Assembly: GCA_015501595.1 (NCBI GenBank)
Contig: JADNRX010000846.1
Coordinates: 1 to 20,413, forward strand
Reading direction: 5' to 3'
DNA length: 20,413 nt
Source: Hymenopellis radicata
Taxonomy: Eukaryota > Basidiomycota > Agaricomycetes > Agaricales > Physalacriaceae
Shown here: piece by piece, positions 8,748-18,622 of the stretch
Numbering within the stretch: position 1 is the first letter of the stretch
Layout: every line of letters starts with the position of its first letter
Position numbers and translations under genes: made by a program
Notes under the pieces: model-generated
The model's database searches: none
What the model was told of the DNA's origin: nothing
The model's input: only the letters and a program-made list of their open reading frames with translations

Positions 8748-10656
8748 ATGGCTGGGGACGACATCCACCTCACTGACCGCGTCTCTGGAGCGGAAGTGAT
8801 GGAACTCGACGCCATCTCACGAAAATCAGTCAATATCACGGAAGAGGCACGACCCGTTCAAGAAGATGTCGAAAGCCGTATAGAAAATCCTCCCAGCGGA
8901 CACAGAATCCGGTCAATAGCGCAATTCACTGCTTGCTGTTGGCTGAAAATGCTGTCCGGGTGGAACGATGGAACTTCTGGTCCGCTGATACCACGCTTGC
9001 AAGAGGTCTACCAAGTACGTCCGGAATTACGAGTCGACCTTTTCAAAAGTGTATTGAAGCCAGCGTCAAAGTAGATCAACTTCATCGTCGTATCGCTGAT
9101 CTTCGTCATGGCCTGTGCCGTAAGTCGTCCGATGCATCGTTCAGCTGGCGGTTTAATCTCGGCCTCCAGGGTTTCCTTGCGGAAGCATTCATGAATGTCC
9201 CCTTGACCGATAAATTTGGCTTTGGCAAGGTCGTCTTCTTTGGTCAGATGGCTCGATTTTTTGCAATTCCGTACTAGACTGATACGCATTCCTTTGCTCG
9301 TAGCCTCACTTTGCCAAGTTGTCGTGTATGCTCTCCAGTCCGCTGCTTTACCGTTTCCTGCGTATGCCGGTCTATTCGTTCTTAACGGTGTCGGCCTGTC
9401 TTTGCAGGTAGTGATACCCTTCCGAAGCTCATATATGTCCTTATCTCTTCCATATGTCTAGGATGCACAGGCAGTTACCTATGTCGCCAGCCTGAAGGAC
9501 CATCCGGAAATGAAAATGATGCTTCTGCAAGCTTCATATGGTTCGTGGGGGTGTGATCTATCTATATCTTCCCGACACTTTATTCAGGTGCTGGTGCCTT
9601 TGCATCTCCGCTTGTAGCGACGCAATTCTCGACTATGAAACACTGGTCGTTCCACTATTTAGTGTCTCTGGGACTTGCACTTATCAATACTGCCATGCTC
9701 GGGTTCATCTTCAAGTGGAGGGACCTTGATGGTACGTTGTTTAGTATCAAGATTCGTTTGAATCAAGAATAAATTCGTGCTTCTAGCATGTCTTGAACGA
9801 GTCGGTCTACCTGCAGGTGAACGTGGCTCTAACGAGCACGGAAAGATCAAGCAGATTCTTGGACTGAAAACTGTTCATCTGCTCGCCGCATTCACGATGG
9901 TCTATGTCGGCGCAGAAGTGACTATCGGTGGTACGTGTTTCTTCGTCAATCCGTTATATGCATTGATCATCTTTCAAGGTTGGATTGTCACGTTTATTCA
10001 AACTGTACGTGGCGGTGGGGCGTCTTCCGGGTACATTTCCTCTGGTTTCTTCGGAGGTAAGCAGGTAGCGGTGGCTGCTGAATTTCACACTGACAGATCT
10101 ATAGGCCTGATGGCGGGCCGCCTAGTTCTTCTCTGGGTTAATCAAAAGGTCAGCAGCATTGGTCTTGAGGTATGCCATTTGAACACCACATAGCTTGGCG
10201 ATCGAATTGCAATGTTCTTGTATACTACTATCGCCCTAGGGTAAGCAGTCAAGCTATCCGTGTCGACCTTTGGCATTGAGTACCTCTTACAGACTTGAAC
10301 TTATCGTCTGGTTCGTGCCGTCACTGATTGGTGGTGCAGTCGCTGTCTCATTCATTGGGTTCGTCCTCGGGCCCATGTATCCCATTCTCATGTCATACGC
10401 GGGGCGTGTCCTTCCGCGCTGGCTCCTTGCTGGCTGTATTGGGTGGATTGCGAGTCTCGGCCAGACTGGGAGTGCCGTTCTTCCTTTCATTACTGGTGCC
10501 GTGGCTAACAAGGCGGGAATCTCAACTTTGCAACCCATGTGAGTGATGTGTTCTCCTACAAGGTCTCTCTGACAGACTTGAAGGGTTGTGGGTATGCTCG
10601 TTTCCATGCTGGGGCTCTGGGCATTAGTGCCCAACATTCCTAGAAGGGTGGACTGA
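8748..10656 (+). CDS. Major facilitator superfamily transporter, BSC6-like fungal family (12 exons)
   Basis: An integral membrane carrier, substrate unknown. Exons 8748-9014, 9075-9119, 9170-9242, 9304-9407, 9462-9540, 9588-9731, 9787-9930, 9979-10056, 10105-10148, 10194-10240, 10293-10538 and 10584-10656 join without a break into 447 residues. Introns are 45-61 bp with GT..AG ends. A hydrophilic N-tail of about 60 residues precedes helix 1 (AQFTACCWLKMLSGWNDGTS), where GWNDGTSGPLIPRLQ is a family hallmark. Later landmarks are INFIVVSLIFVMACAGF, LTDKFGFGKVVFF, NGVGLSLQDAQAVTYVASL, LQASYGAGAFASPLVATQF, a cytosolic loop (LERVGLPAGERGS..), GAEVTIGGWIVTFI, SSGFFGGLMAGRLVL, FVLGPMYPILMSYAGRVLPR and the C-terminus NIPRRVD. 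The last intron needs the acceptor at 10583 (not 10576) to keep the frame. The start is the first ATG of the open frame. Confidence 0.92.
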
Positions 10657-10853
10657 AAGCGGCACGCGCCGTCCCACTTATTTAGAGGCGCTAGTCTGTT
10701 ATTCAGAATCGCGCGCCTCCATCAAGCGAAAATTTACGCGCTAACGAATAAAGATGTCAGAAGTTATCTGTTGCCGAGAATGAAAACGGAGTTCCAGTTT
10801 AACGAACGCCTCCATCATGTGATGTGACTTATCGCGCTTTCTTCTTTCCCATC

Positions 10854-11751
10854 ATGGCGCATACCTTCCGCGTCCCTCAAATCGATCTTGCCTCGGTGAT
10901 CAGCTCAGATCTGCCCACCATTGACCTGAAGCTTCAGACGTACGAGGCAGTGACTCTTAGATTTCTGAAAGCCGTCACGACGTACAAGAACCAGATTGTC
11001 AATGAAGAGACGGACTCACGGGCTGTCTATGCCTCGGAGAAGAAACGCTTCACCGAAAGCGCGCATGGAGTAGAAATGGAGACCAACCACTGCAAAGTTA
11101 CGGAGCTGGACCTAGCTCAAGGTCCGTGTCTTTGTACTATGTATTCCTGTTATAATGGTGAGCACGTCCTAGAACTCTCCAAGGAAGCGGAGGAGCGCAA
11201 AGACGCCGAAGTTTCGGTTGCAGCGTTCAAGCGGCAACTGGCCTCCTTAAAGGAGAAATGCGCCGCCATCGACAGTGAGCTTGAGCAATATCGAGCTATC
11301 GCGGATAACCTAGAACGAGGTGCGTTTTCCCTCACGGGGTGAGACTTTGGAAACCGACCATTCGTACCAGAACGCCAGAGGGAACGGAGTACACTCATGA
11401 CGCACGCGACGGGCGCGCAACCTGACATCCAGATGCTCGAAAAGGCGCTGGCATGCGTGATAGAAGGGCTGGAAGCCGACCAGCTGCTTATACGCTTCTG
11501 GTTTATCGATTCCAATCGACCAGAACGCGAGTTTACGTTCGTTCTGGATGTTGGCGGCTCTGGATACAAAGGTGAGGGATGTTATCTTCTTCACTGTATA
11601 TGATATCTCACGTAGTCCTTTGCCAGTTGTAACCTCATTGCCGCCGTTGCCTTGTCTGCCTGTGCTCGTCAATTCGTTGAATGATTCCAAGGATATTTAC
11701 TGGTTCACCTTGGCGATGAGGCAAGCGTTTGTTAAGCTCGTTTCTGCTTGA
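10854..11751 (+). CDS. spc25: Kinetochore protein Spc25 (Ndc80 complex)
   Basis: Spc25 pairs with Spc24 in the Ndc80 complex that ties kinetochores to spindle microtubules. Four exons (10854-11121, 11173-11319, 11371-11571, 11627-11751) give 246 residues, the usual size. The N-terminus is VPQIDLASVISSDLPTIDLK. A long coiled coil covers about residues 30-140 (SEKKRFTESAHGVEMETNHC, ELSKEAEERKDAEVSVAAFK, LKEKCAAIDSELEQYRAIAD). The C-terminal RWD-like globular domain shows LIRFWFIDSNRPEREFTFVL, then VTSLPPLPCLPVLVNSLND, and ends IYWFTLAMRQAFVKLVSA. All three introns are about 51-55 bp and keep phase. The third uses the acceptor at 11626; the AG at 11615 would hit a stop. The gene lies 197 bp downstream of the MFS gene on the same strand. 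A diverged copy of its first exon lies upstream of that MFS gene. Confidence 0.92.
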
Positions 11752-12140
11752 CCACCACATACCTCTTTATTTATTCATTCTATGCTGCCAGTGGTAGCAT
11801 TTCTGCACGATAAACTGTCGTAACACGAATGGATGTATGAGCCTCGTCCCTCTGGTCTGATCTTCCTTTAAATAGTGTTTCTCTGAACATGGCTCTTTCC
11901 TATCCTCCGACTGAACTTGCTATAACAGTAATATTAATACTAGAGCCGACATTTACTGGCGCGTCGGCGGTGTGTTCGAGTGGCCCTCAATAAAGCAACC
12001 ACCGCCACATAACTGAGGAGGCAGACTTCTATCGTGCCGCGGAGGCTTAAATGCGGGCGTGCACAACCACAACCTCGACAAAATGAATTCATTTCATACT
12101 GTTCCAGGTAGACATCACCAAGAAACTGCTGCAAATCCTC
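11752..12140. other. Intergenic, convergent 3' ends
   Basis: Separates the stop of spc25 (+) from the stop of the charged-protein gene (-). It is moderately AT-rich and expected to hold both 3' UTRs. CAATAAAG at about 11989 is a possible poly(A)-like word on the + strand. Nothing else stands out. Confidence 0.5.
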
Positions 12141-13792
12141 CTACACCGCGTTCCTCCGTGACTTGTGCGCCTTCTTCTGTTTCGCTCTCCGAAGCTTGCT
12201 ACTCTCCATCTTCTTTTCATTTCGCAGCATTTCTCCGACACGACTCTTCTCCTTCAACCGGATCTCGTCTTCCTTCTTCACACGACGAACGGGCTTCGCC
12301 CGCCATTTCTTCTTGTATTCCTCTCGCCGCTCCCTCAGCGCCTGCACCTGATCTCGCTTCTCCTGCTCATCCCTTTCTTCCGCTGCTCTTTCTCCGTCTC
12401 CTCCTTTGCTCATAGATTCGTCGCTGCTCCATGTATCACCCTCCTCTTCGTCCTTGAGTTGGTGAGGAGCTTCCTCCTCAGCCTTTCTGCCTGCCGATTG
12501 CCTTGGTCTCTTGCGGCATGGAGCCTGATGCCGGTACTTCCTTCTTGGAGTCGAATACTCGACTTTTCTAGACGGCGATAGGTCCTCCTTGGGTGTCAAA
12601 GACGGACGCTTCCGCTTCGGACCTTTTGGTGTGTCCGGCTCTGATTTCGGTTGAATGAGTTTGCTTCGTGTGGACGCCGGTTTCGAGCGAGTCTGGAAGA
12701 GCTGTTGAACTATCTGCTATTAACGATTAAGACAAGAGACTCACCTGCAGCTCTTCCGAGACCTCGGTCTTCTCGACTCTCTTTTTCGCTTTCGGTGACC
12801 GTATTGGAGATGGCGCTTCACTCGCGTCGTTGCTTCGTTTACGCTTCCGCGGGCTTTTCGAAGATAAAATGCCAGTCTGGGAGGAACATCTTATCAGAAT
12901 ATCAACTGGGATTAAACTTGAAAGACGCACATCCGGTTCATCTCTTCCAAACACTGTCTTTGGGGACGGACTGGTAACGACTTCGCGTAAGTGAGGGAAA
13001 TCCACTACGGCTTTGACCTCCTGGCCAACGTCTTCATCACCACTCGTCGCACTGTCCTCGGAGGAAATAACATCGTCGACGCGTCTTTTCTTCCTTGGCA
13101 GTGGGGTAAACAACGACCCAACGCCATTATCACCGTCTTCTTCGTCAAAATTGCTATAACCTGAACTGGGTTTTATTGGCGACGAGTCAAGCTCCTCAAC
13201 CTCTTCCTCGTCTGTATCCCCATATATGTCACTCGTGCGTCCAATCTGGGCCACGCGCTTATTCTGCTCCCTAGGTTTAGACCTGCACGATAACTCGTTA
13301 GAGAAATCAATAGTAACAGTAATGATACGCGTTACTTTTTCTTGTCTAGGGCCGTCAGGGGAATAGCGGATCCAGCATTTGTTTCGTGCCGGGGATTGCC
13401 TCTGTCATTCAAGCCGCCAGTTAGGACATGCTACGGAGAGATGAGACGAATGCATACCTGTTTCTTGGAGCCATCTCGGATCTGCCCATATATCCCTTTG
13501 CGCGACGTTCAATTTGAGACGCGTCTTGCATCGAGCTGGAGCAGTGTGAGCTGCGCATAATGGACACTAAGATAAACCTCACATTTCAGACTGCGGCGTG
13601 CGAGCCATGTTTAACGAGTTTCTTGCCGAGGAGGCGTTCAACCTGTAGGGCATTGACGAAGGATCAGGCCAATAGAGGAAACCTGAGGTACGTTTGAATC
13701 AGTTCCTCCCAATTCCGTCCCGCATCCCTCATGGGATGAACGTGTCGCCGAGACGTCGAAGGAGCCGCAGGGGCGCAGGACTTTTTCGCCAT
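12141..13792 (-). CDS. Charged, disordered, probably nuclear protein of unknown function (7-8 exons)
   Basis: I do not recognise the family. Exons: 13792-13692, 13642-13583, 13535-13458, 13401-13336, 13282-12745 and 12701-12141, all joining in phase. Introns are 43-56 bp, with CTAAC branch sites in the 13457-13402 and 13335-13283 introns. A further 54-bp stretch (12930-12877, donor GTGCGT, acceptor CCCAG) is in frame and looks like an intron, its removal giving GRDEPD-TGILSS. The protein is about 450 residues, starting MAKKSCAPAAPSTSRRHVHP (ATG at 13792 in a good CCATCATGG context). Then come MQDASQIERRAKGYMG, QIGRTSDIYGDTDEEEVEEL, an SSPIKPSSG site, several basic clusters (PRKKRRVDD, SPRKRKRSND, PKGPKRKRPS) that look like nuclear localisation signals, and a Lys/Arg/Glu-rich C-terminal helix (QALRERREEYKKKW). 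SP/TP sites suggest phosphorylation. For the 13582-13536 intron the acceptor at 13536 (47 bp) fits better than the one at 13551 (32 bp). Confidence 0.75.
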
Positions 13793-15009
13793 GATGGCGG
13801 TTTCTGGCGAGCTACGCAGACAAGCACCGGGCAGGGGATGCAGAGATGCCATGGGAAACATGGAAATCCGTTCAGAACAAGGATAAGTTTAATGTTACGA
13901 GGGCGCAGATCCCAACTTCCACGTCCATGTGCAGAACGGAGATTGAAGGCGATATTCAACGTGGGCATCGACATGAACAGGTGCTGACTGCTGCATTGAA
14001 AAATAGATGGTAGGGACGTAGATGGTGGCAGGAAGAGAGGTGATCGTCCATGGTGGGACCCTGATCATGCTTCAACTTGAGGTGGTACAGCTCAGGACAA
14101 AAGCAAAGTGCACTTGAAATCCAGAGAATATGTTGCGACAACACAGCCGTTTCTCGCATTGACTTACTTCTTGTTCAGCAATATAAAGTAATATGTACAA
14201 CACATCACGATGGAATGCTAAAGATATTCACTCTTGGCCTTTAGGTTTGGTCTCAACCCGCTCTCGAGGCAGATGGTTCAGCGACGTCTGTCCTCGCGCG
14301 TGTTCCAGCTCTTCACCGTCTGCAACTGGAACGATTCGTCGGCGTCTCTCCTGTGCGGACAATGTAACGCGGAAATAGTCGACCCACGAAGGTTTCTGTG
14401 TAACATGCCCTGGCTAAAACCCCACTTTAATGACTGCCCCACCATAGCCTAATACTGGACGAGCTCTGTAGGCCTTAAGGTCCGTACTTCTCGTAAAGCG
14501 GTTTCACAAGAGACCGCGGAGCAGGCCAAAACCGAATGAAGAGGTCTGTGGCAAAAGCTTGGAGGAAACCCTGGAGCTAGGCAAGCAGCGAGCAGGATAA
14601 CCAAAGAGCGGACGTGAAGCAAGTTGAATCGAAACCACCGTCGTCGGGGTTCTCATAATCAAGCCCAAGACGTAATGGTTTCTCGGGCGTGGCCCGAAAG
14701 TTGATATTCGACCGCAGGTGTTCCCTAAAAACAATTGAGGAGGGAAACATACCGTTAGAGGAGTCGCATTTGACGCCTCTGCGCACGCATACTCAAGTTT
14801 GATCTGCAGAACACCTTTCTCACTAGGACGTTGCCGCGAGTTGAGACCTGCAGTATCACCCGCGTCAGATATCAGACAAAGTACACGACGAACCTGAAGA
14901 GCGTAGTCGCCAGTGCGTCCAACCTCTGGCAGCGTTCCCGGAATATTACACGCCGGATTGTTGGGGAGGCGCGTACAGCACCACGCACAACAGGCGGGCG
15001 GGGGTCGGG
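13793..15009. other. Gene-poor stretch; weak coding traces only
   Basis: Three traces were noted. First, a 55-codon + ORF (13846-14013, starting MPWETWKSVQNKDKF). Second, a + frame at 14234-14452 with two CxxC-like pairs (LLCGQCNAEI). Third, on the - strand at about 14577-14980, an open stretch reading GVLQIKLEYACAEASNA and LGLDYENPDDGGFDSTC, with a possible 46-bp intron (GTTCGT..CTGCAG, branch CTGAC) before it. None could be tied to a family or joined into a gene. The promoter of the 13792 gene lies at the left end. The right end is G-rich, next to the hAT-like element. Confidence 0.4.
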
Positions 15010-15017
15010 AGATGGGG
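15010..15017. repeat. Left target site duplication (AGATGGGG)
   Basis: Eight bases identical to those at 15466-15473, directly outside the inverted repeats of the hAT-like element. Confidence 0.87.
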
Positions 15018-15465
15018 AGGCCCCGGGAAACTCCCCTAGGACTCCAGCGATTTTGGCGGATTTGAGAGCCCAAAAATCGCGATTTTGGCGGCGAAAATCC
15101 GCGGATTTGAGGCGAAAATGGTCAAAAGCCCGGCGGATTTCGCGGATTTGAGAGGATCAGCAGGGGTTCACACCAAATTTTGGCACCATGCCATGCTCGA
15201 ATTCCGCGGGGTATTACTCTCGAGCTGCACGTAACGCACTGTTCGGCTGGCCTACGGACGTGAGTGAGCTTCGGAGAGGCACAGAGCGAAATTTCACCCG
15301 AAGAAGTCACGAAACGTGATTTGGAAGCGTGACACAGTGGCACGTGGCGTGACTTCCTCGGCGATTTTTGGCGGATTTGAGGCCCAAATCGTCCAAAAGT
15401 GCGCGGATTTGAGGGCGATATTCGAAGGTCGCGCCGCCGGTGTCCTAGTGGAGTTTCCCGGGCCT
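15018..15465. mobile_element. 448-bp non-autonomous hAT-like element (MITE)
   Basis: Near-identical inverted ends: the left (15018-15045) begins AGGCCCCGGGAAACTCC, and the right (15465-15439, read inward) begins AGGCCCGGGAAACTCC. Over about 27 bp they differ by two substitutions and one base. Both ends are flanked by the same 8 bp, AGATGGGG (15010-15017 and 15466-15473), a target duplication of the length made by hAT transposases. Just inside the ends are direct copies of GCGGATTTGAG at 15056, 15101, 15142, 15371 and 15403, as expected for subterminal transposase-binding repeats. There is no ORF of any size that resembles a transposase, so it would depend on a full-length relative elsewhere. 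The intact 8-bp duplication suggests fairly recent insertion. Confidence 0.87.
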
Positions 15466-15473
15466 AGATGGGG
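15466..15473. repeat. Right target site duplication (AGATGGGG)
   Basis: Exact copy of 15010-15017, directly after the last base of the right inverted repeat. Confidence 0.87.
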
Positions 15474-15482
15474 CGACATCCT

Positions 15483-16280
15483 ATAACAACAACCTCATCG
15501 TCAGAAAGAATTTTCTGGCATCATCGATGGGTAACAACGATCCCCCGCTCTGTCTAATTTTTTGAGCTGCGCGATGGATGTCTTTCATAGCCAGACACAA
15601 GCCTGTCGGTAGGGATCGACCTCACGCGAGTAGCGCGCACTTTCAGCGGCGACCTCGCTCAAGTAGAGTTTGCCATTGACCTTGAACCGGTACCGGATGT
15701 TTCCCTGACGCTGGGTCATAAAGATACCAAAACGAATAAAGCCTTGAAATATGAGCAGGCTGTTAAACGTCGAAAGCCTCTCCGATCGCGAAGAAAAATA
15801 CCAGAAGCGCATCTCCTTGCCTAAGCGACGGCAGGGATCGTTGGCCGACATTTCCAGTTCATTCTACATGATGCTCAGTATAAAATGAAATTGCTGATCT
15901 CTCCACGATCCTTGAGCATTCCGCAGGCCCAGACAAGTCTGCAGTAGTTCGTAGGGCGGTGGACTCAGCCAAGACGAATTGTGCGTCCACCCTCCGTGGA
16001 CTTTAGAGTTTGTGGTTCTCGTGCTTGCCATGGGTCTTCCCCACGCAATGCAGCTGTCGTGAAGCTTGTTCGCGAACGTCGCCGTTCATCTGGGCCAACC
16101 ATCTTTTGTCAGGAGATTGGCATCCTGGAGCTCTTTGACGACAGATTGTCGTATTGACTGGCGGATTTGTATCGAGTGAGACGAAGATGGTGGTGTGTAA
16201 ATTTTTCGACGGGGAGTTGATAGGAAGTCGATTTGAGGCGTTGGGGGTGGAGAGTAAGCATATCGGCGCCTAGTGTCCAA
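15483..16280 (-). pseudogene. Remnant resembling the N-terminal part of a FunK1-type fungal protein kinase
   Basis: Three stretches on the same strand look coding. 16280-16086 is open (no ATG) and reads PTPQIDFLSTPRRKIYTPPS, IRQSIRQSVVKELQDANLL and TKDGWPR. 15851-15585 is an 88-codon ORF, MSANDPCRRLGKEMRFWYFS, followed by FNSLLIFQGFIRFGIF, RYRFKVNGKLYLSEVA and RQACVWL. One frame over, 15592-15483 continues as AMKDIHRAAQKIRQSGGSLL. A short-residue head, a DDPCRR..MRFWYFSR-like core and a VxGKxY strand are features I associate with the region before the kinase domain in Agaricomycete FunK1 proteins, but the match is loose. No kinase motifs (HRD, DFG) are present. The remnant is cut off just beside the hAT-like element, whose right target duplication is at 15466-15473. 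It could instead be an unrelated lineage-specific gene. Confidence 0.4.
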
Positions 16281-16943
16281 TAATAGTACTGGGTGATCAT
16301 GATGATGCAGTGAACAAGTAGAACTCGCGATTTTATAGCGCGACGGTGGCGTCGGGTGCCAAGTTTGGATCTTGTTTGTTCCGTGTTTGTTGGACAGTCA
16401 CATCTATTGTTACCATATCTGCTCATCGTCCACCTGTGGACGTACCACCTCCACTTAATTCTCATACACTACACGAGATGGAAAGAGTCTTCAACCTCCG
16501 AGAGACCTGTTTGATAAAGTGGAGAGAGAGAAGGGTTGTGTGGCGTTTTATTTTCTTGTTTAGCGTGAAAGAGGTTGGTTGAGGACGAGCTGGTGATGAA
16601 GACGTTGGAACAGAGAGAAAGTGAGCGTACTTATCAACTTGTGGAAGAGATGATGCAATCAACAAGTGATGTTAGTGGCCATTCTGCGAAGACAGCGCCC
16701 ACCGAAGCTCGGACAAATCATTCATTTACTTGAGGCAAACAACTGATCAATCGCAGAATTGCCGCTAGCAGATCTCCCTCATTTTAGCTTGGGCGTGGTC
16801 GGTCTTGCACAACACATAGATTACAGGTTATATACTTGAATACAAAACTTTTTGAGCGTAATACTAATTTTATACTGTCCGCGGGAGGCTCTACTTTGGT
16901 GGTATACAAACAACAAATAAACAACAATCATTCATTCATTCAT
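16281..16943. other. Intergenic, with ATTC microsatellite at right end
   Basis: No credible gene. On the - strand CTATAAAATCG (about 16340-16330) looks like a TATA box but leads to no supported coding start. 16928-16944 is an (ATTC)n run that abuts the CCCH gene's stop codon and so lies in its 3' UTR. Confidence 0.5.
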
Positions 16944-18622
16944 TCAACCATCCAAAACAAAGAGATCGTCGTCCTCAACCGTGCGCTCCGGAATACCCGC
17001 AGCGCGATCGGCAAAGCGGTCGCGGCCAGCATTGAACGACGGAGCAGCAGCGGCGGGATACACCGGCTGTTGTAAACCAGGCGGGGGCATATCAGCGATA
17101 ACGCCAAACACCGGTCGGTCCTTGAACGACACGCCCCCCAAACCCCCAGGTGCCTTATACGATCCCTGGGAAGGCGCCGGCGGCGGCGGTCTCTGCCCGA
17201 AAAAGCTCGCGCTGAGCGGGCTCCCGCCAAAACTGCCCGCGCCCGTGCCGTAGCTCGATGCGCCCCACTCGCGCGTCTTGCCCCCGCGCCCCACGCGGTT
17301 TCGCTGAGGAGCGACGAGTGGCCGACGCTCCCCGGGCGGGCGTGGATGCGGGAGTAGCCGGCTGCGAGGCCCTGGGGGAGGGACACGCCCATCGCTGCAC
17401 CGCGGTCGTCCCCGTATGGATCTGAGGAGAGGGCGTGGAGCGGGGTGTGTGAGGAAGAGTACCCGGCTGGGACGGCGTTGGGGGTGGGTAGTGGGTGTGG
17501 CGGCTGAGGAAGGCGCCCGAGGCGTTGCTGGGGGAGAGACCGGCGTAGGCAGAGGCTGGGGGCGAGGCCCAGATGCTGTCGTCGGAGGGGGGGCGGAGTA
17601 CTGGAGGGGTCTGTGTGGCGGAGAGTAGGGAAGGTGCGGGGACACTCTTGCTTACGCGGCGGGCGAGCTCGTCAGCTGTGAGGAGATCTGAGAGTGAGCC
17701 GGGTAAGAACATTTCGCCGCCATCTGCGTCTGTGTCGGTATGTTGCTGCTGTATTTGTCGTCCACTGCCCCAGCTCCGTGGAGGACTACCGATTGGACCA
17801 AAGTCGACTGGGGGTTTAGATGGGGAGAGGGGATGGCGGGGTGTGCTCATGGGCAGTGTACCTGTCGTTGCCTCTTCAACGGGTTTAGTAGGCTCTACCA
17901 CCACTTCTTCTTGCTTCTTTGCTGCAGCGACACTCGCCCACGACTTTGGTTCCTCTTTCTTTGGTGTTTGTTCCTCTGCGAAAAAAAAAGATTAGAGCGA
18001 ATAACAAAAAGGGTAAAGCAACACACCGTTCTCGGCCATGGCGGCAAAGCTCGAGAAATCAGCGTCTTTGAGTGCAGGCGCAGGGCACTCGGGCTGATAC
18101 TCGCCTTTAGCGACATGGTAATCGGCAGTCCGCCCACTTTCTTTCCGCCGCGTCCTCCTCGTCCTTCTCTCGCTCCCTCGCCCCGTCCCTTGTTCGAGTC
18201 CTTCCCCCCCTTCCCACTAGCCATCTGTGCCGCCTTCTTATTACGCCGATCCATTGACGGGCTCTGTCCGGGTAACACATGCGCGAGAGCACACTGTTTT
18301 TGTGAGAAAATGAATGGCTTGGATGATGACTTGCGCCCACCTTGTGTCCAAACTTGCAGGTACCCTTGACGAACCACGCGCAGACGTCCTTTTCGCCGCG
18401 TTCGCCGGGCCCCGTGGTGTGCGAGAACGGACATGCAGACCCTGCGGTGCACCCGCCGACTCGGAAGAATTTGCAGGGTACGTGAGAGAGGTCTTTGGCT
18501 GCAATAATACAGTTAGTTGGTTATCCACTCCATGTCTCCAACGCACTTTTGCCTCCTCCTCCTCCTCCGGCAGCCTCTTCTACACCGTTTCCATTGCTTC
18601 CTCCAGACGCAGGCTGAGGCAT
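16944..18622 (-). CDS. CCCH-type zinc-finger protein (probable RNA-binding), with apparent frame changes
   Basis: Tandem CCCH fingers usually bind RNA. Exon 1 (18622-18547) starts MPQPASGGSNGNGVEEAAGG. A 48-bp intron with a CTAAC branch leads to exon 2 (18498-18341), which encodes CKFFRVGGCTAGSACPFSH (C-x7-C-x5-C-x3-H). The second finger, CAWFVKGTCKFGHKCALAH, is split by a 47-bp intron (18340-18294) right before its third cysteine. Exon 3 (18293-18027) has a Gly/Lys/Arg-rich linker and LPITMSLKASISPSA. Then, after a one-base shift near 18084, it reads PAPALKDADFSSFAAMAEN. A 51-bp intron (18026-17976) leads to exon 4 (17975-16944): EEPKSWASVAAAKKQEE, SLSDLLTADELARRVSKS, and a Pro/Ser-rich tail ending FADRAAGIPERTVEDDDLFV and LDG. 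Two more shifts are inferred near 17430 and between 17280 and 17345, in G/C runs. Splice sites are intact and the C-terminal frame is open, so the shifts may be sequence errors. Confidence 0.85.

Noticed and set aside
10287..10637. 116-codon - ORF
   Set aside because: Shadow of the MFS gene's last exons, which splice cleanly on the + strand.
11150..11569. 139-codon - ORF
   Set aside because: Antisense of spc25 exons 2-3; no motif.
12165..12581. 138-codon + ORF
   Set aside because: It lies entirely opposite the last exon of the charged-protein gene and reads as Leu/Ser/Phe-rich antisense of Lys/Glu codons.
13846..14013. 55-codon + ORF as a gene
   Set aside because: No family resemblance, no splice partner; it overlaps the promoter of the divergent gene at 13792.
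14504..15073. 189-codon ORF on the - strand
   Set aside because: It runs into the end of the hAT-like element, has no motif, and its best-looking part fits better as short exons in other frames; kept only as a weak trace.
16155..16170. GGCGGATTTG, resembling the MITE's subterminal motif
   Set aside because: Single copy without the following AG and without inverted ends nearby; treated as chance.
16328..16342. CTATAAAATCG on the - strand as a promoter TATA box
   Set aside because: No supported coding start follows at a suitable distance.
17155..17904. Single 249-codon frame through the CCCH gene tail taken as the whole C-terminus
   Set aside because: Its end (QFWREPAQRELF...) is out of frame with the more protein-like GASSYGTGAGSFGGSPLSA in the neighbouring frame, so the ORF as it stands is a composite.
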